Origin: Diploscapter coronatus
Lineage: Eukaryota; Nematoda; Chromadorea; Rhabditida; Rhabditidae
DNA length: 64,000 bases
Reading direction: 5' to 3'
Assembly: GCA_964036155.1 (NCBI GenBank)
Contig: OZ038422.1
Span: forward strand, 53,839,201-53,903,200
The notes below the pieces were generated by a model that was not told where the DNA came from, did not search any database, and saw nothing but the letters and a program-made list of their open reading frames with translations. The position numbers and the translations under genes were made by a program. Of the stretch, positions 13,033 through 25,262 are shown piece by piece; within the stretch, counting starts at the first letter, position 1; every line of letters starts with the position of its first letter.

Positions 13033-14227
13033 ACATTACTTTCTTGCCTCCATTTACTAATAACTTATTGTGATCTTTACAATTCCACATTATATTTTTA
13101 CCGACTTTAAATTTTCATTGATGCTTTCATCAGTAAAATAAACACTCGTTCTATGGACGAAAATTGTGGACTTCTACAACTTCAAATGAGAATAGAAATG
13201 TCAAACAAAATTTTCAAACTACTGTGATGTCATGCAGTTCATCAATTGCAATGAATCGAAACTATGATCGATTACAATTTTTTCAGTTGAGAATTTCACG
13301 CCATTTTTGAAATATCAATTCCTAAATACGAAAATTCGACCTTGAATATCTGAAAATTGAGGGAAATTCGATGAAACCAGATTGATGACTCAGAGTCAAA
13401 ATTGAGAGAATAAGGAGATTGAGGTTGAGGTTTTGAGGGAGGAGGGAACAATTTCGAGTAAATCGATTGGCGCCTGCTACTCGTGGTCAAATTGCCCTTT
13501 CCCGTCAACTTCCACTTTTTTCTAGGCGTGAGATGACAGACGTGTTTCTGACTTCACCATTACTCATTGCAGTCTTCAGTTGTGCTATCTTTCATTGTTC
13601 ATCGTCGTAACTCTTTATGATTATTGCAGCTCAAAGAAGTTTGTCATGGAGAAGATTCCTTCAATGTGTTCTATTAAGCTACTCATTAACTTTGATAACT
13701 TGTCATAATCATTTTCTAGCTTATTCCTTTTTTTTATTTTTAGAAATTCTAAACTCGCAGAATACTTTTTCTATTTGTTTTTTTTATTTAACAATAATAT
13801 GCATGTTTTCAAATAGCATTCATGCAATCACTATTTATAGCTGTAAATATCGTAAACTTGCTAGGGATTTAGGAAAGGATTAAAAACAAACATAGTAAAA
13901 ATGTACATTTTCGTACAATTTACTATTTTGCGTAGTTTTTTTTTAGTTTATTAGTAATTTTTATTAGATCCAATTTTAATCAATTAATAACATTGAGAAC
14001 TAATTGAATTATCATCGTAAACTAAACATTACTCATTCAATACTAAAATCACAACTCTTTACTTTTCCTTTCACTCTGAACATGGTGATTTCAAATTTTT
14101 TTTGATACCATTGATCAATCAATTTTGTAGAAGTAAATAATTATACTCCTTGACCTGTATGGATAGATTTCATAAGCTAATGTTGTCTGAATTTGTAATT
14201 TTTCGATTTACAACAGTTCAACTTGCT

Positions 14228-14236
14228 TTTCAGATG
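14228..14236 (+). other. Putative spliced-leader acceptor at ATG
   Basis: CTTTTCAG abuts the ATG at 14234 of a gene whose first codons form a signal peptide. An acceptor with no upstream exon immediately before a start codon is the usual layout of nematode SL trans-splicing. Confidence 0.55.
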
Positions 14237-16872
14237 CTTAGTTATGGGTTCGTGATTTATATTTGCATATTTGGTGTAGCATATGGTCAAGAAATAATAA
14301 CTAAAGATGCATTGATAAAAAGTAAGTTTGATAACGATAATATGATTATATTTCAATAATATTTTTCTTAGATATTCAAACTAGAGTTTCTGGATTATTG
14401 TATTCTGATGCCGAAAATATTGCATTGAAAGTAAAAGTGAGTCGAAATGTTAGACATTTTCAAACTCATTCGTGAAACTGTTGCATTGTTTAGAAAGAAG
14501 CATTGTACTGCGACCAAAATAAATCTACTGATCAAAGGTTGGAAGAAGCGACTAAAATGCTGTTCAACGAATATAAAGATACGTTGTCAGAAACTGACCA
14601 ATTAACGGATGAAGAATTTAAAGAAATCGAGGTGAAAATTTACCGATAAATAATTTGTTATGATTCAAAAGTTTCTTCGACCACAATTTTTGAACACAGT
14701 CCATCATATTAAATTCTCTTTTTCTTCTAAATTCAGAAAACATCGCATAATAAAATACTCATAAATTAGAGCAATGTTATTGTTTTTAGACAAGCTTGAA
14801 CGAAGATGCGAAAATTAAAATCGAGAAATGTGATAATCGTCTCAAGTTTCTGAAGCAGAGCGATACTCCGCCGAAAGTGAGCAAATGACATTTAAAATCC
14901 CCCTTTCATTGATGTTTCTAGCTGCGTGAATTAGATGATGAATTCTTCCAATTACGGAATAACTCTGAGTTCGTCAATGGTACAGAGGCATATCGAGTTA
15001 GAACTGTCAAAGAAATTCTTAACAAATACGACCAGGATTTACTTGAGAAGTGGAATGATGTGCTGAAACAATTTGGGGTGAGTTTACATAAAATATTAGT
15101 TAGTCGTTAGATACAAGTGAATTACTTTCTTTCTTCAGGGCGAATTCATCACGGAGAATGCACCACCTGTTATGCCAGAAGACATTCCGACATCAACAAC
15201 TCCGAAACTGCCCGATTTTCTCACAACGAAAACGTCATCACTGCCTACAGTGGCAACAAAGAAGCCCAAACTGTTTCCGACCGAATCACGTGGTAATTCT
15301 GAAGCCCCATTACCACCTCCCGAATTATCCCCTTCGCCTGAAGAGCCTCCAACAGAAGGCGGTGCAAGTGGTGATCGACTACCGCAGATGCCGTCTGTGG
15401 AAGGGGAATCGGGAACAGACGAACTTCCTCCTCCACAATTTCCACCTATGGAAGGAACGACGGTACCAGTTGAATCTGGACCGCCTTTGGAATCGTCTAC
15501 TCAACCACCAATACGCGGATTTGGTCTTCCATCCGGAATTTTAACAATTCCTCCTCTCCCTACCACTTCTCAGCCAGTGGCAAAATCTGAAGGATCTGAC
15601 GAAGTTACTCATCCAACTGCTGCTGGACAATCTCATAACGGGAAACCGCCACAGAATACCTTCAATAAGCATAGCCCGGATGCTGGAAACGAACCAACTG
15701 GAGATGATGCTTCAGGAGGAAGTGCTTCAACTTCTAAATTAGGTAATCCAGCGATATCAAAAATGCCAAAATTAATTGGCGCTGCTGATACACATGTTGG
15801 GGGGGAGTCCACCACCACAGAATCATCTAAAGTAGTTGATGCTGATAGAAAATTCACCACCACAGAATCATCTAAAGCAGTTGATGCTGATAGAAAATTC
15901 ACCACCACAGAATCATCTAAAGCAGTTGATGCTGATAGAGAGTTCACCACCACAGGGTCACCTAAAGCAGCTGATGTTGATAGAGAATCCATGGATCACA
16001 TTTCTACTGAAACATCGAAGCCGAAGGGTCACAGAAAGAGCACACAATCGTCTGGTCATCGTCAAGTGACAACATATAGGCCTTCTATCGAGACACCCGC
16101 TACTACCAAATTAATCTCTCCAGACAATGGAAATGCGATATCCGAATCCGACAAGGCAGAAATCGACAGTCTCGTTAGCGACCTTGTGGCCCTCATCAAC
16201 TTTCCAATTGTAAGCCATTCTCCGTTCTATTCATTGCAAAAGATGGCAAATACTACCATCCGTAACATCTGCTGCCAGGCAAGGCGAGCTGCGCACAATG
16301 GGGAATACCATTCAAAGTATTGCGATCTCTACGCGCAGGAGGATTCGATAGCTCGAATGAAGCGAAGCTATTCAATCTATTATGCAGCCAGAGGTAAATC
16401 TTATGAAAATGGTCCAGTGTACTTCCCAAATCAGAGAAGAACAGAAGGATATAAGAAACTCAACCGACGACAGCAAAAATTCCTCAGGTTATTGCGAGGT
16501 CTGAATTCTCCACTGTTGAATCGAATCAAAAATGCGACGAAGCTGAATGAGCTGGTTCCGCTCGAGAATATCTGCAGCTACATCGACATCCAGACTAATG
16601 GAGTATATCCTCAAAAGATATTAGATTCCTGGATGAGCGACATATGCGACGAATTGCGAACGTATCAGGAATATTTGAAGGGATTCGTTTTCAAAACAAG
16701 CGTTATATTAGAAAGTGTACGCAAGCACTGCCCATATTTTCGGGAAAAGAATTTCTACGGTTTCCTGCATTCGGATGTTCAAACTATCCCTAATCATCGA
16801 CGATACAAATATTATAACATGGCAACTTATATTGGGGATGGAAGAATTTATAACTATTATTCAGGAAAATGA
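14234..16872 (+). CDS. Secreted Pro/Thr/Ser-rich protein with tandem repeats
   Basis: No family recognised. The start at 14234 gives a signal peptide (MLSYGFVIYICIFGVAYGQ). Six short exons encode a charged, mostly helical N-terminal part of about 190 residues: KEALYCDQNKSTDQRL, KMLFNEYKDTLSETDQL, RTVKEILNKYDQDLLEKW. A single large final exon (from about 15138) supplies a mucin-like Pro/Thr/Ser region, including four 15-residue repeats around TTTESSKAVDADRKF. A basic, Cys-containing C-terminal domain follows (NICCQARRAAHNGEYHSKYC, ENICSYIDIQ, SDICDEL, KHCPYF), ending at the TGA 16870-16872. The order signal peptide, helical part, mucin-like linker and Cys domain suggests an extracellular or cuticle-associated protein. 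AATAAA follows at 16885. Confidence 0.85.
15811..15990 (+). repeat. Four 45-bp tandem coding repeats
   Basis: Units begin at 15811, 15856, 15901 and 15946, each starting ACCACCACAG. The first three are nearly identical and the fourth is diverged (TTTGSPKAADVDRES). They encode 15-residue repeats in the mucin-like part of the host protein. Confidence 0.93.
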
Positions 16873-17428
16873 TGAAGATACCTCAATAAACATTGCTTAC
16901 AAATCTTATTTAGTTTGATACAGGCGTAGACTTGTGTTATCAATAAATGCCGAATTTTATAATGAAAGAAAAGTGTTTACTAATGAAGTGTCCCAACTTC
17001 TAACGCTTCTAAATAATGACTTGATAAAGTACAACCTTTTCAATTTTCAATATTAATCGCCAGATTTTTGAGAGTGGATGAACCATGAAATTTGGGATAT
17101 TGAGAAGTTTGATCTTTATTTCAATGAATTATTTAGGTAGCTGCGTTGTCGTCGTTGCAATTATGGTTTCACTTATTGCAATAGGAATTCTCTAATCAGG
17201 TTTATAAATTCTGTTTCGAGAATAATGATCAGATAAATGACAGCTTTAGCTAATTTGTGCGATTTGATCTGAATATTGTGAGAAAAATGGCAGGAATATT
17301 CTCGTCGTCGAAGTTCAACAGATCTATAATATACTATGGAAAAAATTAACTTAAGAAAGGCCTAATAAATTTGTGAAAGATATCTTTGTGAATTTTGCAT
17401 GAATTAATTTAGGTTAATATTTCTGCAT
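16873..17428. other. Convergent intergenic spacer
   Basis: AT-rich 3' flank between two convergent genes. I see only possible polyadenylation signals, no exon. Confidence 0.5.
16885..16890 (+). other. AATAAA polyadenylation signal
   Basis: Hexamer 12 nt after the stop of the repeat protein. The spacing is close, as is common in compact nematode genes. Confidence 0.5.
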
Positions 17429-19800
17429 TCAAAATGAGTATTTTTCTTCGATTGTCGGGTTGAAATTGAAATGGTATGGCGAATTGAGATATAAGTGGAA
17501 GTAGAGCAGAACGACCGCGAAGAATAAAATCGGAAAGCAGATTTGCGCACACTGGTCGATGCGACTCGTTGAGTTCTCTGCCAGTCCGAATGGATCCGTT
17601 TTCAGATGCTAAAGTTTGCTCATGCTTTTCGATATCAAACATGAAAACTACGTTATCAATCATCCAGAAATAGAGTCGCCAACCAATATTTTCATGGTGC
17701 ATTCCTTCGTGGTCAATTTCTTCGTCCTGAATAAATTTAGAAGTGAAACCACCGTGCTAAAATGCCATTCGTTACTGGAGGGTTATTGGAGTGTTGAGGT
17801 GTGAGACTGATCTTGTGATATTCCACTCGCGGTTTCTTCTTGTGATACAACGAATGTCGCCCACCATCAGTTCTTTTCTATAACATTGATGATATCGCAC
17901 CGAGTTTTCATTATTTAATGCATAGAAAAAGGCTAATCCATGTTTGATAGGTTCTTTCTCCAAGCAGCTCATCCCATAAACATCCTTTTACTACGAATTG
18001 TCATAGAGTGGAACATCTTGAAAAAATACTGAACTCACGTGTCGAACCCTGGCTGAGTTGGCAGAAATAGCATTTCTCCTTCTAATATTTCTGTGCGGAT
18101 GACGACTGCTAAATGAGTTACTGCATTATCGTCCATTATTGAATTAGTTGGTTCTTGCCTGAGTGCTGCAGACTTCGGTATTCGTTTGATTATGGTTCTC
18201 AATTTTGCCCGTTCCACTTCCTAAACTGATTAGTTGCTTGAGAAACAATTCGTTTTGCCTGAATTTCTGGGTCGCCAGTGTTGAATTTCGTGTAGTAATG
18301 AACTATGGTAAATTCGAGCATTCCCAGAAAATTGAACAAGTAGCAAATCCAAATGAACACGTCTAATGCGGTAGCTAGGTCAACCTGAATTTTTGAGTTA
18401 AAAATCACTGAAATTTGCGAAAAGATGTTTACCTTTGGTGAATCCGTCTTACTGTCGATCGAAATAAGAATCAGAGTGAGCATATTCGTTATTCCGATTC
18501 CGATTCTTTCACCTGAATAGATAATTATTAAAAGAGCTGTTAAATTATTGCCTGTTGCTTCTCGATTCGTGAAGAACGCTACCCAACATAGCAAAACGAT
18601 CAAAGTACAGGGCACATAGAAATTCATCAAATAGTAGCTGAAGTGCCGACGAAAGTAGAACCGAGCTTCCAGTGCTGAATATGGACCTGAACGCTCAATT
18701 TATCATGCAAAAATCGCAATGTTGCATACGATCTCTAGTGATATTCTGAGGCTTCAATATCTCATAGCCAATGACGCTGAATTGGGGAAGTTCTGCGACA
18801 CTTTCATAGTCCAATTTGATGCCTTCTTCCCCGTCCACAACTCGCCAAGCGTATTGCATTTCGTCAGCAATAAAATTTTACATCAATTGAAAGGGTTGGT
18901 TATTTTTATGAACCTGTATGAATACGACCCAATCACGAGTCGACAGGCCTGTTGATCGAGAGGATATCGGTCCATCACCATTGAACATCGGCCTAGGAAT
19001 ATCATGGCTTGAAAATATCCCTGGGATTTTTTAACCTTGGACTGTGATTCGACTAGAATAAAGAATGGTTCCATCGGGTCTAAGTCTCACGAGTCGATTA
19101 CTGCTCGTCATTGCATGAATGTAACTGTTAGCGCCATTCCAGAAATACTGAAAGTGTTTATTGGTATGTTTTTCTTAATAAAATGATAGTCCAACACTAT
19201 CTGGTTTCCAAATTTTATCCAGCATTGCCATACTGAGACAGAGCTCATTCTGCTGTGGAACGTTGGAGTTGTTGAATCGCAATCGTGTATCAATCCACTG
19301 CTGGCGAAAATAGCAATTGAACGCGTAAGTCTAAAATTCGTATTGATATTTTCGTTTTTAATTTTTATCAGAATGGAAACGCATACGTAGGACAAGTCTG
19401 AAACGGGTCCCATTGTTCGGATGTCCAAGTCGATCCATACTTTCGTTGGTTCGCCCTCTTCAAAAATTTGAGAATTAGAAACTGAAGAACCAACTCATTG
19501 ATACTTTCAAACCCAGGTCGGAACTCTTTCTCGTAATTTTCCATGACGTCATCCAGCAGTTTGGTCACATTCGATGCCAACAGGGAGGTTTCTCTATAAA
19601 TTTCTTTCCTAAACCTCACAATGCATGTTTTCATACCTTTTCCTTCGCATAATTTGTCTATCCTTATCGCTTTTGTTCACACTCCTGCTTACATATCTTA
19701 CATTCTCGATTCGAAATTTTTCGTTAGGAAATACGACTGAATTCGCACCTAAGTTCGTAATAGGCAGAATATTCAGGAAGATAACAAATGAGGATTTCAT
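17429..19800 (-). CDS. Cys-loop ligand-gated ion channel subunit
   Basis: Pentameric neurotransmitter-gated channel subunit of the nematode GABA/glycine-like group. About ten exons. From the N-terminus: a hydrophobic leader from the ATG at 19800; VTKLLDDVMENYEKEFRPGF; VWIDLDIRTMGPVSDLSY; CYFRQQWIDTRL; IWKPDSYFWNGANSYIH; the Cys-loop CSMVMDRYPLDQQAC (13 residues between Cys); M1 MNFYVPCTLIVLLCWVAFF; M2 RIGIGITNMLTLILIS; M3 ALDVFIWICYLFNFLGMLEF; a loop; and M4 ICFPILFFAVVLLYFHLYL before the stop at 17429-17431. Two splice oddities are reported separately: a 39-nt GC-AG intron between M1 and M2, and an exon junction near 18869-18913 with no AG acceptor. The residues before M2 are GER rather than the anion-channel PAR, which points to possible cation selectivity. 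Exons in the M3-M4 loop are only partly resolved. Confidence 0.85.
18513..18551 (-). other. 39-nt GC-AG intron between M1 and M2
   Basis: Removing these bases joins NREATG to ERIGIGI and gives the normal short M1-M2 linker. The donor is GCAATA, not GT, and the acceptor is CTATTCAG. The intron is a multiple of three and open, so retention would insert 13 residues (NNLTALLIIIYSG) next to the ion pore. Confidence 0.65.
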
Positions 19801-21780
19801 GGGTTTGAATCAATTCACAACGAAAATATTCATAAGTAGTTTAGCAGCTATTTGTTGCAGGGTTGTTGAAAATGGGCATTGTTGAGATTGCAAAAGAGAT
19901 ACAACGAACATAGGAAAGAGCTGTTGAAAGGGCAGATTGATGGCCTGCTAGGGGCTAGTCCCTGAGGACCACTGCCAAAGGTTGATAACAGAAATAGAGC
20001 CTTATAGTGTTTTCATTCAGAATTTGAGCAATACATAAAAAATAATAATTTAAAGTAGTTCCAAAATAGGGATTAGCTAAAATAATTTTTTGAAAGGTTT
20101 GCAAAAAAATCAAATGATATTTTTACTAGCTGTAATTACATCTAGAGATGCCAAGCCACTTTTGGGGGTTGATAATCATGGGAAACTAGCGTTGGGATGT
20201 AATTGGCGAGATTAGCCAGAGCAAGATGCTTTTTAGATCTCCGAAAATGGTTCAATGAGGTAAAAGCTATGCCCAATTGCCCAATTTTGGGCGGCACATT
20301 TTTTCTGCAGTCGTCGCTTCCCATGTTATTCGGCCAGTTATTTTTAAGTGCTTCGATAGATACAAAATTTTAATTTTATTCGGCTCGAATTTGTCAGTTT
20401 TGCGTAGCTTCATTATAAGATTTCATTGCTCAAATGGGCTGAGTGGGGGAACGTTGTTCTTTAGTGAAATAACTTTGAAATTTTTTCGCATATTTTTAAC
20501 CCTGTGATTTTTTTTCATCATCACTATGCTCGGGCTAATGTAAAACGGTGAAACACGTGGTAGACAAATCGATATTGTGTAGCTTCGAAATCTGTTGAAA
20601 ATTAGGAAAACTGCTTTTTGTTTTCGAGACATGAGGGCTCCGATATCTAAAAATCATCATTTTTGAAGGTTTCGAGAGAAGTGCCCGGCCATAAAGTTTG
20701 AGTAAAAATCCAAAGGGTATGATACAAAAACAATTGCTCGTGGTTATCAATTAGGAACCCGGCTAGATGGATCGAAAGTGACGATAAGTTTCGAACGCAT
20801 AATTCGAATGCTAATTTTGGCATTTTTAATTACGTCATTTTTACTCATTTTGTATACTTTTTTATTTTTACGAAAGTTTATGAAACAATTGTGGGTTGTT
20901 GATATGCAAACATTTCATCATCAGATCATCGATTGACTTTGCATATTTTCGCTTCCACTGCATATTGACCGTCCGATTTCCCACACAACTTCTTTCAACT
21001 TTACTCGCTAATTTTGCTCTTCCCTGCCTTTGTTCTGATTGCGCAAGGGATAATGGAAGAATTGTCCGTTTCGAAATAAGCATCGCTTCTCTCTGCTTTG
21101 CTCTTCTCTGTGCTTTTAGTGCTCCTCCTCCGCAATGTGTACAGTTCACTTTATGCATACATCATTTTGGGCGTTTCCTAGTTATTTGCTTGGTTTCCGC
21201 CCATTCTAGACGCTTCCGGATCCTTCCCGTCCACTGTCCGAACTCCCCTTTATAATCGACATTTACGCTCAATTTTACAATTTACGCTGCGTTATCATTT
21301 AACACAGTAGCTGTGCCATATTATTCTCTTTCTCTTCTGACATCATTTTTCATTCATTCCTCAAATTACTGACCAACTATCATATCAATTATCATTTTTT
21401 CATGCGCCCCCGATAATGTTTTGTTGACGCATAGAGAGCAATTCAGTGGCTATTACGTAGGTGCCATATAAATCGGCAATTGTGTGCAAGCATATGGGGG
21501 ATTGGATGATGACTAACAGATACCAGTGACTGAGTGATAACAGGCGTCGCCTAGAAGTCGATCAAAATCGATGCAAAAAACGAGAAAACTCGACTTCGGA
21601 ACGTTCTAGTCGCTTTGATTGTTCTCTCCTGCCTGAGGCGCTATATTTCACACATATTTCATTTATACATAAAACTGACTGACTGATAAAGCAAACCATT
21701 CCCTTGTTCGACATAATTCTTCTGTCCTGTCATTCGCAACACAGCATTTCTTCACACCTTTCATAATCTAGCGATCAATA
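19801..21780. other. Intergenic region upstream of two divergent genes
   Basis: Nothing coding recognised. It is the shared upstream region of the channel gene (minus) and the small heat-shock gene (plus), and includes a heat-shock-element-like site near 21600. Confidence 0.5.
21599..21606 (+). promoter_or_regulatory. Heat-shock-element-like dyad GAACGTTC
   Basis: GAA-nn-TTC, the core of an HSF1 binding site, preceded by another TTC one base out of ideal spacing. It lies 175 bp upstream of the HSP20 start. A single dyad in 64 kb can occur by chance, so the position is the main support. Confidence 0.35.
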
Positions 21781-22770
21781 ATGAGCTCTAACGATACTTA
21801 TTCCACGATAACTCGCGAAGAACGACGGAATTAGTGAGTAGCTATTTGTATCGCAATTTATGATTTGTATTAGCAGGGTTGCTTGAAATTTCAAATGCTT
21901 TGTATCACACCTTTATTATCCTCTATCATGATTTATGCAGGCTTTGTCAATTCTTTGCAGTTATTCGTTTGAACGAAAACTAATTTTCACATTGTTGACA
22001 TTCAAATTTCATATTTCTAAACTTTAGCATGGATCGACGTCTTATCAATCCTCCTCTTTCACCTTTCTTCCATCATCGTCGATTCTTCGACGATTTCGAC
22101 TTCGATAGGCCATTCTCTCGTCCCTATTGGGCCGATCAGACGATGATGAGTGGACACAAAATCGGAGAAGGACTCGATGTAGGATTTCATGTGTCTCTCA
22201 TAGATAAAGCATTTACTTTAGCTGGTGGACAACGACAAGGAATATTCAGTGTCGTTGGACGTTTCGCAATTCGAGCCCGAAGAGCTGAAGGTAAACATCG
22301 TTGACAATGTGCTGGTCGTCGAGGGAAAGCATGCAGAGAAGACTGATCGCTATGGACAGGTTGGAGCTGGATTTTTTTTGCATAGAATTATAGCTTTTTG
22401 AAATTTCTTATTTGCCAGCGGGGCTTAAAACTTCATACTTCTATAACGCTGACACTGTAGTTTTAGTATCAAGCACTTTAAGTCCTGTTTGCCAGAGAAT
22501 CTTATTCGTGTGCATCTGTGTAAAATAAGTCGATTTCTTGGACACAATGACACTATAATTAGTAATTTGTAGCTATCTTTCATGCCTTCCTTTGTGATTT
22601 CATAATTTCAGATCGAGAGAAACTTTGTTCGAAAGTACATTCTGCCACCGTCTGTCAAGGCTGACGAAATTCGAAGTGAGCTATCGAAGGAAGGAGTTTT
22701 GAAAGTGATGTACGACAAGAAACCAGAAGCTCAGCCTAAGACTATTCCTATCACAATCAATCCTAAGTAA
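21781..22770 (+). CDS. Small heat-shock protein, alpha-crystallin (HSP20) family
   Basis: ATP-independent holdase chaperone that binds unfolding proteins. Four exons: 21781-21833 (MSSNDTYSTITREERRNY, strong GTGAGT donor), then 22029 to about 22179, about 22224-22360, and about 22613-22770. The N-terminal arm is Phe/Arg-rich (FFHHRRFFDDFDFDRPF), as is common in this family. The alpha-crystallin domain reads KEYSVSLDVSQFEPEELKV, NVLVVEGKHAEK and RNFVRKYILPPSVKADEIRS, then SKEGVLKVMYDKK. The C-terminal TIPITINPK contains the conserved I-x-I oligomerisation motif. About 166 residues, normal for the family. Using the ATG at 22029 would also keep the domain, but the phase-2 join from 21833 is exact. 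AATAAA occurs at 22932. Confidence 0.93.
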
Positions 22771-22939
22771 AGTAACTATTTTTCTAGCGGTTTCTGAGAT
22801 TTTAAAGCTGAATACACATCTAGTCAACTTGAAATAATTTATTTCGTAATAATATTTCGCTATAGTTTTAAAGGTTATCTAATTTTTTATCGAATATTGT
22901 CTTAGAGTTTTCGTGAAGCTATTGAAGTGATAATAAAGT

Positions 22940-25262
22940 CTATGCGTGTTTGAGTTCAAGAATGTAGGCGAGCAGAGTCTTGACTCCCTCGACGTAATTT
23001 CTCTTGTTGTTCTTCTCGTTCTGAGAATGAGCCATATCGTCAGATGCTCCAAGCGGAAGCAGAAGAACGTTCTTCCCAGTTAGATCCTAAGAATTTAATA
23101 CCCATTTAATTAAAATAAAACTGATACCTGGAAGGTCAGAGTGATAGGGATCGAGCATCCTTCTCTGATCAGATCGGGTTCAACATTGTGGACTAAATTT
23201 GCCAATTTTCATTAACTCTTATCTCGGCATCATGATATTACCATGTTTCATGGCTCTGGCGCCAGCCTGGAAATTTGGATCCTGAACGTTGGCGACCCAA
23301 GGCAAGGCTCCATGGCCTGGTTGAGGGCTAAATTGTCTTTCTTTTGAAAGCTTTCTCTTGAAAAATAAGCCACTTGAAAGTGTTAGGCGATCCTCGCTTC
23401 TTCCAAACGTCGTTGAGGTATGAAATGACCAAAGAGTTGACCTAAATAATGTAAATCTGCCTCGTCACAAATGGTACACACCTTCTCTGGTTTCATATTT
23501 GGGACGATTCTGATCGAGAATTTCCCGATGACTTTCGACGGAATGACGGTTTTCTCGCCCTTTCCGTAGAACGCCCCTTCAACGCCGTGTACAGCCAGAC
23601 TAAAATAATTTCCAATAATTGAGTCAGAAATATTTCCCAGGAAAGTTTCATCACCTCGGCTCTCTCCATCTTCTCTGCAGCAGTTTGCTCTTGTCCTCGA
23701 TCGGAAGTCTCTTCGCTCCAACACTGTCTCTGAATTCAGTCACGTCGAAGTCGATTGTCTCGTAGCTCTTTCGTTCCTCGTCTGTCATCGGCGCGACATC
23801 GTCGTAGATTCCTAAAAAAAAAAAAGACCGTCCAAATTGATCTTTCATAAAGTGACAATTCGATTCACCAGGGACGAGAATATTCCCGTTTACATCGGTC
23901 AGCTGCGACATGACCCAGAACAAATCGGCCAACGGCTCATGAACCACTCCTCCATAGACCCCAGAGTGCAGATCCTGTGCAATTCCGGTGACTTCGACTT
24001 GGAAGGAGCAAATTCCTCGCAATCCGAAAGTTAGACAGGGCTTTGTAGTTCCCAACCAATAGGAGTCGCTGATGCAGCAAAAATCTACATCCTTCAGAAA
24101 CCCATCTTTTTCCTTCGTCAGCAGCTCTTCCAACCCGACGGATCCACTCTCCTCCATTGCTTCGAAGCAGAACTGCAAATCGATCAATTAAATTCTCCCT
24201 TCGACTTCTCTGCTACTTTGATATTGACGGGAATATCGACTTTGTGTTTTTGCATCATCTCGATGGCATGAGCCCAGCACAAAACAGGCCCTTTGTCATC
24301 GGACGACCCTCTGCCGAACAGCTTGCCATCTAATTTCGATTATTTCCTTATTTTCGCTCTCGTTCCATTTTATCACCTTTTTCAGTAAGAACAAATGGTT
24401 CAGTGTTCCATCCGTCAGACTTCTCTGCCGGTTGAACATCTATGATTAATGACTGGTTTTGCTCAAGTTGAGTGTAAAAAATCTAGAAATATACCCAGAT
24501 GTCCGTAAACTAGTAGCGTCTTTTTTGATTTATCATGGCCCAGTGTGCCGAACAGAACCGGCGGCAGTGGAACCTAAATTCAAAATTAATCATCGTTCGT
24601 TCCATCTAAATACGCGTGTAATTGTCTTCACTTTTAACTCGAAACGGGAACTAACATTTTTAATAGAAAAATGCAAACACACAAAATATAAAAATTAGTT
24701 AGGACAAGAACTCAGATGATCATCGAACCTGGTTGCCTTCGAGAAGTTGATCCCCAAGGTCAATTAGCTTGCTCTCGACTCCGAATTTAGCCAGATAGTC
24801 TCTAAAATAATCAAAAATTGATGAAACCACAACTATGCTCAGACTTCATCCAGTGGACCATTCGTATCGTTTCATTTCTTCGGCCTGGATCCGCTGACAC
24901 ACTCTGAATAGCAACCGCTTCTGTCAAAACGTTCTTATAATGTTCATAGCTTGATTCGATGTCTCTGTAATGATGATGGTTAATTTCTTTCATAAAAGTA
25001 GACAGAAATGAATTATTTCTCAAAATAGTGTCATGATTATTTTAGCTGTTTCTATTTCATAAAACTTACTTTTAAAAATTGATCTTTCGAATTCAAATTC
25101 TCAGGCTTATTTGATGACTGTATTTTGTACTCCCAACTTGGGGATTAAAATTTTAAAACTTATACACGTAATATGACATGCTGTGAGAATGGGAAATTTC
25201 GAAGGTAGTTTTCGAAGAAAAACTAAAGGTTACTTGAAAATATCCTGCAGATCAACAGTCAT
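22940..25262 (-). CDS. Cytosolic non-specific dipeptidase (CNDP2-like, peptidase M20)
   Basis: Di-zinc metallopeptidase that hydrolyses dipeptides such as Cys-Gly and carnosine. About ten exons give roughly 475 residues, full family length. The start at 25262 gives [10 protein letters not shown] joined to [20 protein letters not shown], matching family N-termini better than the internal ATG at 25023. Conserved motifs in order: [22 protein letters not shown] (His ligand and Asp); RGSSDDKGP (bridging Asp); [10 protein letters not shown] (catalytic and ligand Glu); [58 protein letters not shown]; and near the end [13 protein letters not shown] and [12 protein letters not shown] (His ligand). Stop at 22940-22942. 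The gene is convergent with the HSP20 gene, 169 bp away. Confidence 0.94.

Larger units (their letters stand above)
12354..14233. other. Intergenic region holding a large inverted repeat
   Basis: Contains the inverted-repeat element at 12542-13032. AT-rich DNA from about 13500 to 14150 has no supported exon. Confidence 0.5.
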
